A stretch of 64,000 nucleotides of DNA from Paracoccus sp. R12_2 (GTDB lineage Bacteria; Pseudomonadota; Alphaproteobacteria; Rhodobacterales; Rhodobacteraceae). A program made the translations under genes and the position numbers. A model generated the notes under the pieces. The model worked only from the letters and a program-made list of their open reading frames with translations. It made no database searches and was not told where the DNA came from. Position 1 is the first letter of the stretch. Every line of letters starts with the position of its first letter. The DNA is taken from NCBI RefSeq assembly GCF_017744015.1, contig NZ_JAGHRA010000010.1:1-64000 (forward strand). The letters run 5' to 3'. Shown one piece after another: positions 36,873 through 47,844 of the stretch.

Positions 36873-38005
36873 TGGAGGGCATGGCAGGACAGAAATCCTC
36901 GCTGACATGGGCGGTCAACATTGCGGCCTTCCTGCTGGTGCTGGCATGGACGATCCCGACACTGGGCCTGTTCGTGTCGTCGTTCCGCGATCGCGACCAG
37001 ATCGCGTCAACCGGCTGGTGGCAGTCATTTTCGGGGTCCGAACAGACCGGCTTCGTGCGCACAGGCACTGATGACGACGCGACTCAGGTCGATGGCATGT
37101 ATGTCATCGAGGGCAATGTGCTTGAGGGCGAGCAGAGCCTGATCGCCTGGGGCACCGGTGCCCGGCAGCCGGCAGAATTCCAGCCGGGCGAGACGGCCCA
37201 GATCGAGGACGGCTGGGATCTGACCGTGAACGAGGACGGCAGCTATCGCCTGAGTTCGGCCGAACCGTTCGAGATGCGACGAGGCGAACGGATCTTCACC
37301 ACCACCGAGGTGCCGCCGAAATTCACCACCGCGAATTATCAGCGCGTTCTGACGGCCGAGGGGCTTGGCCGGGCCTTCATGAACACCATGACGGTGACGA
37401 TCCCGGCGACGGTGATCCCGATCCTGATCGCGGCCTTCGCGGCCTATGCGCTGGCGTGGATGGAATTTCCGGGCAGGGCGATCCTGACTGCTGCGGTCGT
37501 CGGGCTGCTGGTCGTGCCGCTGCAGGTGTCGCTGATCCCGCTGTTGCGGCTTCACAACGATCTGGGCATCGGCAAGGGCTATCTGGGGATCTGGCTGGCG
37601 CATACCGGCTTTGGTTTGCCATTGGCGGTCTATCTGCTGCGAAACTACATGGTCGGCCTGCCGCGCGAGGTGATCGAAAGCGCCCGCGTCGATGGCGCGA
37701 CCGAATTCCAGATCTTCCGCCGCATTATCCTGCCGCTGTCGTTCCCCGCGCTGGCCAGTTTCGCGATCTTCCAGTTCCTGTGGGTCTGGAACGACCTGCT
37801 GGTGGCGACTGTTTTCCTGGGCAACACCCGCGAACAGCTGGTCATGACCGGGGTGTTGCGCGAACTGATGGGATCGAAGGGCGGCGAATGGGAAATCCTT
37901 GCGACATCTGCGTTCATCTCGATCGCGGTGCCGCTGATCGTTTTCTTCGCAATGCAGAAATATCTGGTCCGCGGGCTGCTGGCCGGATCGGTGAAAGGTG
38001 GCTGA
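36872..38005 (+). CDS. aglG: Alpha-glucoside ABC transporter permease AglG
   Basis: A 377-residue permease. After the first membrane segment (residues about 12-35) there is a soluble insertion of about 120 residues, rich in Asp and Glu, as is normal for AglG. The remaining segments follow with the EAA loop REVIESARVDGATEFQIFRR near residues 265-285. It pairs with AglF to form the sugar channel. It overlaps aglA by 8 nt. Confidence 0.92.
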   Translation: MEGMAGQKSSLTWAVNIAAFLLVLAWTIPTLGLFVSSFRDRDQIASTGWWQSFSGSEQTGFVRTGTDDDATQVDGMYVIEGNVLEGEQSLIAWGTGARQPAEFQPGETAQIEDGWDLTVNEDGSYRLSSAEPFEMRRGERIFTTTEVPPKFTTANYQRVLTAEGLGRAFMNTMTVTIPATVIPILIAAFAAYALAWMEFPGRAILTAAVVGLLVVPLQVSLIPLLRLHNDLGIGKGYLGIWLAHTGFGLPLAVYLLRNYMVGLPREVIESARVDGATEFQIFRRIILPLSFPALASFAIFQFLWVWNDLLVATVFLGNTREQLVMTGVLRELMGSKGGEWEILATSAFISIAVPLIVFFAMQKYLVRGLLAGSVKGG

Positions 38006-39542
38006 CTTGACGGAAATGACGGCAGACTGGTGGAAGGGCGGGATCATCTATCAGGTGTATCCGCGCAGTTTTCAGGACACGACGGGCGACGGCATCGGCG
38101 ATCTGGCCGGCATCGCGCAGCGTCTGCCCTATGTCGCCTCGCTGGGGGTGGACGCGGTCTGGATCTCGCCCTTCTTTACGTCGCCGATGAAGGATTTCGG
38201 TTACGATGTCAGCGATTATCGCGGCATCGACCCGATCTTCGGCACGATGGACGATTTCGACTGGCTGATCGAACGGGCGCACGAGCTGGGCCTGAAGGTG
38301 ATGATCGATCTGGTCATGTCGCACACATCGGACCAGCATCCCTGGTTCAAGGAAAGCCGGTCCAGCCGCGACAACGCCAAGGCCGAATGGTTCGTGTGGT
38401 CCGACCCCAAGCCGGACGGCACGGCCCCCACCAACTGGTTGTCGATCTTCGGCGGCAGCGCGTGGCAATGGGATGCACGGCGCGAACAATATTACCTGCA
38501 CAACTTTCTGGCCTCGCAGCCGGACCTGAATTTCCACAATCCCCAGGTTCAGGACGCGCTGCTGGAAATGGCGAATTTCTGGTTGGACAAGGGCGTGGAC
38601 GGCTTCCGTCTGGACACGATCAACTTCTATTTCCATGACAAGGAATTGCGCGACAACCCGCCTCTGGCACCCGAACTGCGCAAGGCGGATACGGCGCCCG
38701 CGGTGAATCCCTACAACCACCAAAGCCACAAGTTCGACAAGTCGCAGCCCGAGAATGTGGCGTTCCTGGAACGCTTCGCGACCACCTTGAAGCCGCGCGG
38801 CGCCGTGGTGGTGGGCGAGATCGGCGACAGCGAACGCGGGCTTGAACTGCTTGAGGAATATACCGGCGTGCCGGGCCGGGTGCAGATGTCCTATGTCTTC
38901 GACTTCCTGTCGGGCGACAATCTGCCGGCGGACCGGATCGTGGCCGTTTTCGAGCAGTTGCAATCGGTCGCACCGAACAGCTGGCCGTGCTGGGCGATGT
39001 CGAACCATGACGTGATGCGCCACATCACCCGCTGGAATCTCAGCGATCAGGCGGCCAAGGCCTATTGCACGGTGCTGATGTGCCTGCGCGGCAGCGTCTG
39101 CCTGTATCAGGGCGAGGAACTTGGCCTGCCTGAAGCGGATCTGAACTTCGAGGATCTGCGCGATCCCTATGGCATCGAATTCTGGCCCGAATTCAAGGGC
39201 CGCGACGGATGCCGCACGCCGATGGTGTGGGATATGGGCGTTAATGGCGGATTCTCGACCAGCCAGCCGTGGCTGCCGGTGCCGCATGCGCATCTTCAGC
39301 GCACCGTTGTCGCCGAAGAGGCCGACGCACAGTCGGTGCTGCACCATTATCGGTGGGCAATCGGCCTGCGCAAGAAACACAGCGCGCTGCGCCTGGGCGC
39401 GATGACGGATATCCGTGCCGACGGTCCGGTCCTGTCCTTCACGCGGTCGGACAGCGAACAGACATTGCGGATAAAAGCCAATCTTTCCGAGGAAGAGGTT
39501 GGCGGACTGGGACCGTGGCAGGTCCAGATCATCGAGGGTTAA
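37998..39542 (+). CDS. aglA: Alpha-glucosidase (GH13)
   Basis: A 514-residue glycoside hydrolase family 13 enzyme without a signal peptide, so it acts on imported disaccharides. Conserved regions: WWKGGIIYQVYPRSFQDTTG, DLVMSHTSDQHPW (region I), DGFRLDTINFYF with the Asp nucleophile (region II), VVGEIGDSERG with the acid/base Glu (region III) and MSNHDVMRH (region IV). GTG 37998 gives a small overlap with aglG; TTG 38007 or ATG 38016 are alternatives, so the exact start is unsure. Confidence 0.92.
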   Translation: MADLTEMTADWWKGGIIYQVYPRSFQDTTGDGIGDLAGIAQRLPYVASLGVDAVWISPFFTSPMKDFGYDVSDYRGIDPIFGTMDDFDWLIERAHELGLKVMIDLVMSHTSDQHPWFKESRSSRDNAKAEWFVWSDPKPDGTAPTNWLSIFGGSAWQWDARREQYYLHNFLASQPDLNFHNPQVQDALLEMANFWLDKGVDGFRLDTINFYFHDKELRDNPPLAPELRKADTAPAVNPYNHQSHKFDKSQPENVAFLERFATTLKPRGAVVVGEIGDSERGLELLEEYTGVPGRVQMSYVFDFLSGDNLPADRIVAVFEQLQSVAPNSWPCWAMSNHDVMRHITRWNLSDQAAKAYCTVLMCLRGSVCLYQGEELGLPEADLNFEDLRDPYGIEFWPEFKGRDGCRTPMVWDMGVNGGFSTSQPWLPVPHAHLQRTVVAEEADAQSVLHHYRWAIGLRKKHSALRLGAMTDIRADGPVLSFTRSDSEQTLRIKANLSEEEVGGLGPWQVQIIEG

Positions 39543-39560
39543 CGGGGGGAGGGATCGCGA

Positions 39561-40802
39561 ATGGCCGATCTGAAGCTGACCGACATCGCCAAGTCGTATG
39601 GCGACGTGCAGGTACTGAAGAATATCGACCTCGACATCAAATCGGGCGAATTCATCGTGTTCGTGGGCCCGTCGGGTTGCGGCAAATCCACGCTGCTGCG
39701 CATGATCGCGGGGCTTGAACGGATCACGGGGGGCGAGTTGCAGATTGGTGGGCAGGTGATGAACGACATCCCGCCCAGCCAGCGCGGCATCGCGATGGTG
39801 TTCCAGTCCTATGCCCTCTACCCGCACATGACGGTGCGCGACAACATGGCCTTCGCGCTGAAGATCGCCGGGCAGTCGAAAGATCAGATCCAGCAGGCCA
39901 CCGACCGGGCCGGCAAGATGCTGCAACTGACCCCCTATCTGGACCGCCTGCCCAAGGCGCTGTCGGGCGGCCAGCGTCAGCGGGTGGCCATCGGACGCGC
40001 AATCGTGCGCGATCCGCAGGTCTATCTGTTCGACGAACCGCTGTCGAACCTGGACGCCGCCCTGCGCGTCGCCACCCGGATCGAGATTGCGCAGCTGAAG
40101 GCTTCGATGCCCGACCGCACGATGATCTACGTGACCCATGACCAGACCGAGGCGATGACCCTGGCCGACCGCATCGTGGTGCTGGCCGGCGGCGGCATCG
40201 CGCAGGTAGGCGCGCCGCTGGAATTGTATGAACGCCCGGTCAACGAATTCGTGGCGCAGTTCATCGGCAGCCCGGCGATGAACCTGCTGCCGGGCAAGGT
40301 CAAGACAGTGGGCCAGATGACCACGGTCGCGCTGGATGGCGGGCTGGAGGCGCAGGTGGCCATTCCGACGCGCCCCGGCGACGAGGGCATGTCCGTCAAT
40401 CTGGGCGTTCGCCCCGAGGACATGCGCGAGACCGACGGAACCCCGGTCTTCGAAGGCAAGGTCGACCTGACCGAGGCCTTGGGCGAGGTGACGCTGCTGT
40501 ATTTCGGCACGGCCGAGGATATCGTGCCGGTGACGGCCAAGCTGCCGGGCATCCATCCCGGCCTGAACGGCCGCACCATCCGGCTGACGGCCGACCCCGA
40601 GGCGCTGCATCTGTTCCACAAGGGAAACTCGCTTCTCTATCGCGACGGGGTGGACCTGCCCCCCTATCAGCCCCGCACGAACCGGCCTTCGGGCAGCGTG
40701 GGCGGCGAACACGGCGCCAGCGCGATGCCGTCGGAGGCGGGGGACGCATCCGATGGTCGCATCGACAATGGGCTGATCAAGCCCGAAGGCCCCGTCAGGT
40801 AA
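39561..40802 (+). CDS. aglK: Alpha-glucoside ABC transporter ATP-binding protein
   Basis: A 413-residue MalK/UgpC-type ATPase. Walker A is GPSGCGKST (about residues 36-44), the signature LSGGQRQRVAIGRAIV, Walker B VYLFDEPLSNLD. A TOBE/MalK regulatory domain fills about residues 235-360. The last about 50 residues (after YQPRTN near 375) form an unusual Ser/Gly/Asp-rich tail. It is the last gene of the operon, with a terminator immediately downstream. Confidence 0.93.
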   Translation: MADLKLTDIAKSYGDVQVLKNIDLDIKSGEFIVFVGPSGCGKSTLLRMIAGLERITGGELQIGGQVMNDIPPSQRGIAMVFQSYALYPHMTVRDNMAFALKIAGQSKDQIQQATDRAGKMLQLTPYLDRLPKALSGGQRQRVAIGRAIVRDPQVYLFDEPLSNLDAALRVATRIEIAQLKASMPDRTMIYVTHDQTEAMTLADRIVVLAGGGIAQVGAPLELYERPVNEFVAQFIGSPAMNLLPGKVKTVGQMTTVALDGGLEAQVAIPTRPGDEGMSVNLGVRPEDMRETDGTPVFEGKVDLTEALGEVTLLYFGTAEDIVPVTAKLPGIHPGLNGRTIRLTADPEALHLFHKGNSLLYRDGVDLPPYQPRTNRPSGSVGGEHGASAMPSEAGDASDGRIDNGLIKPEGPVR

Positions 40803-40812
40803 GGCGAGAACG

Positions 40813-40856
40813 CGCCGGGGCGCGACGAAAGTCGTAAATCGCGACCCGGCGTTTCT
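40813..40856 (+). terminator. Terminator of the agl operon
   Basis: CGCCGGGGCGCGA (40813-40825) and TCGCGACCCGGCG (40839-40851) pair over 12-13 positions with one mismatch around a 13-nt loop, followed by TTTCT (40852-40856). It starts 11 nt after the aglK stop. Confidence 0.75.
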
Positions 40857-40885
40857 GATATACTCTCCCCACCGGGGGAGGAATC

Positions 40886-41857
40886 ATGACGCAACGCAGC
40901 CACGCGGATCGGGTGGCCGAGCAGTCGCAGTCGAAATCCGCGACGTCGGCGCTTGCTGCATCCTGGCGCAGGTCGATGCTGAAATACGGGCTGGATCCGG
41001 GCGACGGGCGTCGCCCAGAACGGCTGAGCCTTGCCGAATTGTCCGTCCGCCGCCAGGCCATGGAACATTTCCTGAAGGTCGCGGGTCTACAGCTTGACCA
41101 GCTTTACACCATTGTCGGCCTGTCGGGCTGCAACGTCCTGCTGACCGACGCGACCGGCGTGGTGCTGGATCAGCGGGTCAGCGACGCCGATGCCGCCCAG
41201 TTTCGCGACTGGGGCCTGTGGCAGGGCATGGACTGGTCCGAAGCCGCACAGGGCACGAACGGCATCGGAACCTGCCTGGTCGAGGGTCGCCAGGTGACGA
41301 TCCATCGTGACGAACATTTCCGGACCAACAATATCGGCATGTCCTGCATGGATGCGCCGATCTGGGGGCCTGACGGACGCCTGCTGGCCGCGCTGGATGT
41401 CAGCTCTGCCCGCGCCGATCAGACCGAACGCTACAACCGCCTGATCGGCGCGCAGGTCGCCCAGACCGCCCGCGCCATCGAGGCCGTGTTCTTTCATGCA
41501 TCGTTCCCGCAGGCCCGGATCGTGGTGGCCGCCGATGACAGCGTGGACGCCACGATGCTGCTGGCGGTGGACAAGGACGATCTGGCCATCGGCGCGACAC
41601 GGGCGGCGCGCCGCGCGCTGGGTCTGGAACGTGAAGGCGCGTTTCGTCCACGCCCTGCGGCCGACCTGCTGGGGCGCGATGACGATCTGCGCGGCTTTGA
41701 CCGGGCCGAGCGCGCGGCTGTCGCACGGGCCTTGGCGCGGGCGGGCGGCAACGTCTCGGCCGCCGCGCGCGCGCTGGGGATCGGCCGGGCGACGCTGTAT
41801 CGCCGCATGGCGCGGCTGGGACTGAGCGAAAAACAGTCGCGACTGTCTCACGGTTGA
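40886..41857 (+). CDS. GAF-domain transcriptional regulator with Fis-type HTH, no AAA+ domain
   Basis: A 323-residue protein. Residues about 75-200 form a GAF sensor (LSGCNVLLTDATGVVLDQR, EAAQGTNGIGTCLVEGRQV, NNIGMSCMDAPIWGPDGRLL) as in AcoR-type regulators. The C-terminus (about 275-318) has a Fis-family helix-turn-helix: AVARALARAGGNVSAAARAL, then IGRATLYRRMARLGLS. The sigma-54 AAA+ domain between these parts in AcoR is absent, so it cannot activate sigma-54 RNA polymerase by ATP hydrolysis. It stands 110 nt before the aldehyde dehydrogenase gene in the same direction, and palindromes overlap its 3' end. Confidence 0.85.
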   Translation: MTQRSHADRVAEQSQSKSATSALAASWRRSMLKYGLDPGDGRRPERLSLAELSVRRQAMEHFLKVAGLQLDQLYTIVGLSGCNVLLTDATGVVLDQRVSDADAAQFRDWGLWQGMDWSEAAQGTNGIGTCLVEGRQVTIHRDEHFRTNNIGMSCMDAPIWGPDGRLLAALDVSSARADQTERYNRLIGAQVAQTARAIEAVFFHASFPQARIVVAADDSVDATMLLAVDKDDLAIGATRAARRALGLEREGAFRPRPAADLLGRDDDLRGFDRAERAAVARALARAGGNVSAAARALGIGRATLYRRMARLGLSEKQSRLSHG

Positions 41858-41861
41858 GACA
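41834..41861 (+). promoter_or_regulatory. Two overlapping palindromes upstream of the aldehyde dehydrogenase
   Basis: CAGTCGCGACTG (41834-41845, perfect 12 bp) overlaps TGTCTCA (41844-41850), spacer CGGT, TGAGACA (41855-41861). They cover the regulator stop codon and lie about 105 nt before the aldehyde dehydrogenase start. The TGTCTCA/TGAGACA pair resembles upstream sites of Fis-family activators and is the likely binding site of the adjacent GAF-Fis protein. I saw no sigma-54 promoter (GG/GC elements) between site and gene. Confidence 0.55.
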
Positions 41862-41967
41862 ATTGCCCGCGACCGCGACCTTGGTGTTGTTGAAACGAAT
41901 CCTCACAGCGCCAAGCTAGGGACCAGACCCGAAGAAGGAGACTTCGGGATCATCAGAGGAGGATACG

Positions 41968-43494
<1,527 letters not shown>

Positions 43495-43504
43495 GAAGAT
43501 GAAC

Positions 43505-43530
43505 GGACCGGCCCCCTGCGGGGCCGGTCC
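43505..43530 (+). terminator. Terminator hairpin after the aldehyde dehydrogenase
   Basis: GGACCGGCCCC (43505-43515), loop CTGC, GGGGCCGGTCC (43520-43530): a perfect 11-bp stem, 10 nt after the stop codon, followed by TTCCCC. T-poor but very stable. The rest of the 241-nt gap to 43736 holds no recognisable gene. Confidence 0.7.
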
Positions 43531-43735
43531 TTCCCCGCGATCTGCGGGCGCCTGTGGCGTCGGGACCTAACGCCCCTCCCTGCCGGACAGTCCCGATGCC
43601 TCAGGCACCGCCACATCATGCCAGGGTGATACAGGCCCCGCCGGCTGACCAACGCCATTGCAAGGCCCAGGCTGGAAATGCCCTGCAGGATGGTTCACAA
43701 TCCGGCAGGTCCACCCCGAAAAGGAGGTTGAAGAC

Positions 43736-44065
43736 ATGAGCACCGTGACGGCCACACCAGAGGCGCTGCAACTGCTTGAGGAAATCACCGCCGATCACGG
43801 GCCGGTCCTGTTCCACCAGTCCGGCGGCTGCTGCGACGGGTCCAGCCCGATGTGTTATCCGCAAAGCGATTTCAAGGTCAGCGACCGCGATGTGAAGCTG
43901 GGCGAGATCGGCGGTGCGCCGTTCTACATCTCGGCCAGCCAGTATGAGACATGGAAGCATACCGATCTGGTCATCGACGTGGTGCCGGGCCGGGGCGGCA
44001 TGTTCAGCCTGGATAACGGGCGTGAGAAACGCTTTCTGACCCGGTCCGAGATGTGTTCGATCTGA
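43736..44065 (+). CDS. DUF779 domain protein, aldehyde dehydrogenase partner
   Basis: A 109-residue protein of the DUF779 family: GPVLFHQSGGCCDGSSPMCY near residues 21-40 carries three cysteines that are family-conserved, and PFYISASQYETWKHTDLVID follows. Role unknown. It is regularly found next to aldehyde dehydrogenases such as the one upstream, perhaps helping metal or cysteine protection. The start is ATG 43736 with AAGGAGG upstream. Confidence 0.85.
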   Translation: MSTVTATPEALQLLEEITADHGPVLFHQSGGCCDGSSPMCYPQSDFKVSDRDVKLGEIGGAPFYISASQYETWKHTDLVIDVVPGRGGMFSLDNGREKRFLTRSEMCSI

Positions 44066-44134
44066 AGCCCCCGACGCAATTGTGATGCCCCCGGGTTTCG
44101 CCTATAAACGGCGCGTTCACCCGGAGGGTCTATC

Positions 44135-45052
44135 ATGGAATACAGCATCTTCATCGACGGCGAAGCCGGCACGACGGGTCTGCAGATCCGCGAGCGGCTG
44201 GAGGCGCGTGAAGACATTCGCCTGATCCAGATCGACCCCGCACGCCGCAAGGATGCCGATGCCCGCCGCGAAGCGTTTCAGGAAGCGGATGTCGCGATCC
44301 TGTGCCTGCCTGACGACGCCGCCCGCGAGGCGGTGGAACTGACCAGCGATCTGGACGTCCGTCTGATCGACGCCTCGACCGCGCATCGGGTCGATGACCG
44401 CTGGGTCTATGGCTTTCCCGAACTGTCGGACGAGATTCGCGACCAGATCGCCGAGGCGCAGCTTGTCAGCAATCCCGGCTGCTATTCCACCGGATCGATC
44501 GCGATCATCGCGCCGCTGATCGCGGCGGGGCTGATCGATGCGGACGAGCCTCTGGCGATCAACGCGGTCAGCGGGTTCACCGGCGGCGGCAAGGCTTTGG
44601 TCGCCGAATATGGGGATGGCGCGGCGCCTGCGCATTTCGTCTATGGGCTGAACCAGCGCCACAAGCATATCCCCGAGATCATGGCCCATACAGGCCTGAT
44701 GCTGCAGCCGGTCTTCGCCCCCTCGGTCGGCAATTTCGCGCAGGGCATGGCGGTGCAACTGCCGCTGCATCTGGACGACGAACGGACCGTCAAGGCGCTG
44801 TTCGAGGCGCTGTCGGATCATTACGACGGACAGAAATTCGTCCGCGTCGTGCCTGCGGCCGAAATCGGCGCGCGCATCGTGCCCACCGCGATGAACGGCA
44901 GCAATGTGATGCAGATCAGCGTGCATGGCGATGATGACAATGGCTGCTGCATGGTGGTCGCGGTGCTGGACAATCTGGGCAAGGGCGCGTCCGGCGCGGC
45001 GGTTCAGAACCTGAACATCATGCTGGACATGGACGAGGGCGAGGGGCTTTGA
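44135..45052 (+). CDS. argC: N-acetyl-gamma-glutamyl-phosphate reductase (type 2)
   Basis: A 305-residue enzyme of arginine synthesis that reduces N-acetylglutamyl phosphate to the semialdehyde with NADPH. It begins [14 protein letters not shown]; the catalytic Cys116 sits in [10 protein letters not shown]. The length and [13 protein letters not shown] fit the short type-2 ArgC. The Shine-Dalgarno GGAGGG precedes ATG 44135. No other arg gene is near, so it stands alone. Confidence 0.93.
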   Translation: MEYSIFIDGEAGTTGLQIRERLEAREDIRLIQIDPARRKDADARREAFQEADVAILCLPDDAAREAVELTSDLDVRLIDASTAHRVDDRWVYGFPELSDEIRDQIAEAQLVSNPGCYSTGSIAIIAPLIAAGLIDADEPLAINAVSGFTGGGKALVAEYGDGAAPAHFVYGLNQRHKHIPEIMAHTGLMLQPVFAPSVGNFAQGMAVQLPLHLDDERTVKALFEALSDHYDGQKFVRVVPAAEIGARIVPTAMNGSNVMQISVHGDDDNGCCMVVAVLDNLGKGASGAAVQNLNIMLDMDEGEGL

Positions 45053-45222
45053 CCCCCGTGGGTTCACGCTTGGGCCGGCTTTCGCCTGTTGCGGGCCGCC
45101 GGATGGGCGGGACTGTTCCGACGACGCGCCGGCTCGCTTGACGCCCGGCGCGCTTCCGGCGCACCTCTGACGCTGAAATCCGGCGCGGTCGTGACGCCGG
45201 ATACGGGCAAGAGGTCCAGCGC

Positions 45223-46137
45223 GTGGCTGTCATCAGATCGCAACATTCCTTCAACATTCTCAGCATCGACCTGCATCGGCTGGATTATGGTGCGACCGGT
45301 CACGATTTCGATGACAACGTCAATCTGAGATATGCCGGCCAATCCCACCGCGATGTCTATGAATACGCGTGGGAATTGCCGGGCTATCAGTACAGCAGCC
45401 GCTATATGGGCGACGACCTGCGGGTTTCCGGGTCGGGTGACCTGGCCTCGGGCGTCGTCGATACCTATTCCGAACGTGTCTGGACGGGATCGGACTGGTG
45501 GGAACTGTGGCGCATGAGCGGCGTGTCGATCGACGCCGGTGACCTGGCCGATGCCATTTCCAGCCCCTCGGTCGCCGATGATCGACGGCTGTATCGCGAT
45601 GCGTTCTCGGGCGACGACCTGTTCCGCCTCAGCATCAACGCCGACCGCGCCTATGGATATGCGGGCGACGATACGCTGAAGGGGGGCGCGGGCAACGACA
45701 CGCTGGCCGGGCAGGCAGGGCAGGACCGGCTGTTCGGCGGTCAGGGGAACGATTCGATGAATGGCGGGCCGGGGCGCGATCACCTGAAGGGGGATGGCGG
45801 TGCGGATGTCTTCATCTTCCAGTCCACGCGCGACATCGGCAACAGCTATGGCGGAAGCGATATCGTCGTCGATTTCCACGAGGGGCAGGACGTGCTGCAC
45901 CTGTCAAGGATCGACGCCAGCACGCAGCTGGCCGGGAACAACGGGTTTGTGTGGCGCGGCGAAGGCGACTTCACGGGCAGCGCGAAGGGCGAGGTGCGCT
46001 ATGACAGCATCGACCGTCCGGGCACCGCGAACGACGTCACGCTGGTCTATATCGACACCGACGCCGATCGCGGGGCCGAGGCAACGATCCGGCTTCAGGG
46101 GCTGCACGATCTGACCGCCGACGATTTCCTGTTCTAG
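45223..46137 (+). CDS. RTX-type calcium-binding protein
   Basis: A 304-residue protein. Residues about 145-200 carry a block of GGxGxDxLx nonapeptide repeats (GYAGDDTLKGGAGNDTLAGQ, then FGGQGNDSMNGGPGRDHLKG). GADVFIF and an acidic C-terminus ending DDFLF are typical of type I-secreted RTX proteins. The N-terminal about 140 residues match nothing I recognise. The start is GTG 45223. No type I secretion genes are nearby. The 170-nt gap upstream (45053-45222) is GC-rich and shows no gene. Confidence 0.8.
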   Translation: MAVIRSQHSFNILSIDLHRLDYGATGHDFDDNVNLRYAGQSHRDVYEYAWELPGYQYSSRYMGDDLRVSGSGDLASGVVDTYSERVWTGSDWWELWRMSGVSIDAGDLADAISSPSVADDRRLYRDAFSGDDLFRLSINADRAYGYAGDDTLKGGAGNDTLAGQAGQDRLFGGQGNDSMNGGPGRDHLKGDGGADVFIFQSTRDIGNSYGGSDIVVDFHEGQDVLHLSRIDASTQLAGNNGFVWRGEGDFTGSAKGEVRYDSIDRPGTANDVTLVYIDTDADRGAEATIRLQGLHDLTADDFLF

Positions 46138-46326
46138 CCGCGTCCGGCGCGGGTCGGTGCGTCATTCTGGACAAGGACGGTCCTGCGCGCTATCGGCAAG
46201 AAAATGCCGATAAACTCCGACCCGGCCTGTGTGGTCGATTTGCGGATCAGCAGGACAAGCCGACAATGGCCGAAATTTTCGCATCATCGAATTGTGGGCT
46301 GCCGCGCCTGACCGCAGCCGGGGTGA

Positions 46327-46641
46327 TCAACGCCCCTCTGGCGGACGCGGCTCGACCAGAACGTCCTGAAAATAGCGCTTGCTGCGCTGGCCGGTCGTGA
46401 TGGGGGTGATTTTTTCGATGCAGGCGCGGTAATGCGGGGTCTGACCATGGGCCTTCAGCGCCTCGATCCCGGTAAAGATCTCATAGACCGTGAACCGGTT
46501 CTGGTCCTCGGGGTCGCACAGAAGGTCAAAGCGCAGATTTCCGGGTTCCTGTCGCGTGCCTTCCCAATTGATGCGGAAGGCCTCGATGAACTCGTCCCGG
46601 TGGCCGGGCAAGACTTCGATGCTGACCAGTTGCACAAGCAT
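46327..46641 (-). CDS. Putative antibiotic biosynthesis monooxygenase-fold protein (quinol monooxygenase type)
   Basis: A 104-residue dimeric alpha+beta barrel of the ABM/LsrG family: MLVQLVSIEVLPGHRDEFIE, NLRFDLLCDPEDQNRFTVYE and GQTPHYRACIEKI. Members degrade quinols, heme or autoinducer derivatives; the substrate here is unknown. It stands alone between the RTX gene and the glycosyltransferase gene. The 189-nt gap on its left shows nothing I recognise. Confidence 0.82.
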   Translation of the reverse strand: MLVQLVSIEVLPGHRDEFIEAFRINWEGTRQEPGNLRFDLLCDPEDQNRFTVYEIFTGIEALKAHGQTPHYRACIEKITPITTGQRSKRYFQDVLVEPRPPEGR

Positions 46642-46788
46642 GGGCGTTTCCTTGATAGGCCGTTCGAAGGCTGTCGGCCCGGCATTCCTAGTCGATTTTC
46701 CGAAACTCGGCCAGTGTCAGGGAAGCCATGCGTTCGGACATTCGGGACATTCGACGGTTTTTCGTTACCTCTACAAGGTTGATTTCAG

Positions 46789-47841
46789 ATGTTTCATTCG
46801 ATCAGACCCGTGACTTCGCGCCTGCGCCGGCTGGCCGGCCTTCCGCCAAGGGATTTCTTTCGGAACGCCGAGGAAAGCTGGCAGATTTCACCCGCCGAGA
46901 CCATCCAGTTCCGGCCCGCCTACGCGCTGCCCGGGCAGGTCGAACGTATCGCCGGCACCATGTTCGCGTCGATGGCCGACACCGTCGAGGCCCTGACCCG
47001 CGATGGGGCGGCGTCGGAACGCGCGACCCGTGCCTGGCGGCTGCGCGGCGTCGATCTGATCGATGGCGTGCTGTATCACGGCGGCGGCGAATATCATCTT
47101 CGGACCCGCCGCAACCGGTTCGGGCTGGCGCGCCGCCCGCGCAGCGAAACCAGCGGCGCGCTGTACGAGACCTGGACGACGAACCGCTGGTTCGGAAGCT
47201 GGCTGATGGATGCCACGCTGGCGCATGGCCTTGCCGCAGCCGAAGGCCCCGCCCTGACAACCGCGCCCGAACCCGCGCCGGGCGGTCATCAGGCCGCGTA
47301 TGAACAGCTGATCGGCATGACGCCGCAGCGCCTGCCGGGCGATGTTCATTTCCGCGAACTGGTTCTGTTCGATGATCTGCCGAACAATGGCGGCAAGGCC
47401 GCGCGCGCCAAGGCGCTGCGCCGTCGGCTTCTTGATGCGGCGCCGCCGGTCCCGGTGCCGGGTGTTTTCCTGTTGCGGGGCGAGGCGGGCGACCGTCGCG
47501 TGCTTGCAAACGAACGCCAGCTTGCCGACAGCCTCGCCGAAAGCCGGGGGTTTCTGGTCATGGACCCGCTGCAGGTGACGGTAGAGGATCTGATCCGTGC
47601 CTGCGGTGCCGCCCGCGCCATCGTCGGGGTCGAGGGCAGCCATCTTGTCCACGGCATCACCGTTGCACCCGAAGGCGCCGCGATCGTGCCGATCCAGCCG
47701 CCGCAGCGCGTCGCCGCCACGTTGAAGCAGATGACCGACCGGCTGGACCAGCGGTTCGGCCTGCTGGTGGCCGAGGGCAACGATACCGATTTCACGCTGG
47801 CGCGCGACGACCTGTTCGCGACGCTGGATCTTTTCGACTGA
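46789..47841 (+). CDS. Glycosyltransferase family 61 protein (DUF563)
   Basis: A 350-residue protein. The C-terminal half has GT61 hallmarks: FRELVLFDDLPNNGG near residues 185-200 and AIVGVEGSHLVHGITVAPEG near 285-305. No signal peptide or membrane anchor is seen. The acceptor is unknown; bacterial GT61 proteins act on cell-surface glycans. It converges with trxC, 3 nt between stops. No other polysaccharide gene is adjacent. Confidence 0.78.
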   Translation: MFHSIRPVTSRLRRLAGLPPRDFFRNAEESWQISPAETIQFRPAYALPGQVERIAGTMFASMADTVEALTRDGAASERATRAWRLRGVDLIDGVLYHGGGEYHLRTRRNRFGLARRPRSETSGALYETWTTNRWFGSWLMDATLAHGLAAAEGPALTTAPEPAPGGHQAAYEQLIGMTPQRLPGDVHFRELVLFDDLPNNGGKAARAKALRRRLLDAAPPVPVPGVFLLRGEAGDRRVLANERQLADSLAESRGFLVMDPLQVTVEDLIRACGAARAIVGVEGSHLVHGITVAPEGAAIVPIQPPQRVAATLKQMTDRLDQRFGLLVAEGNDTDFTLARDDLFATLDLFD

Positions 47842-47844
47842 GGG

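Noticed and set aside
37914..40712. 932-codon open frame on the minus strand opposite aglA and aglK
   Set aside because: Antisense to two well-supported genes with all catalytic motifs on the plus strand; no domain recognisable in the antisense product.
41862..41967. Sigma-54 promoter for the aldehyde dehydrogenase
   Set aside because: No GG-N10-GC arrangement near TGGCAC/TTGCA was found, and the adjacent regulator lacks the AAA+ domain needed for sigma-54.
45089..45328. 79-codon frame upstream of the RTX gene
   Set aside because: It overlaps the RTX start in another frame, is Arg/Ser-rich and has no family features.
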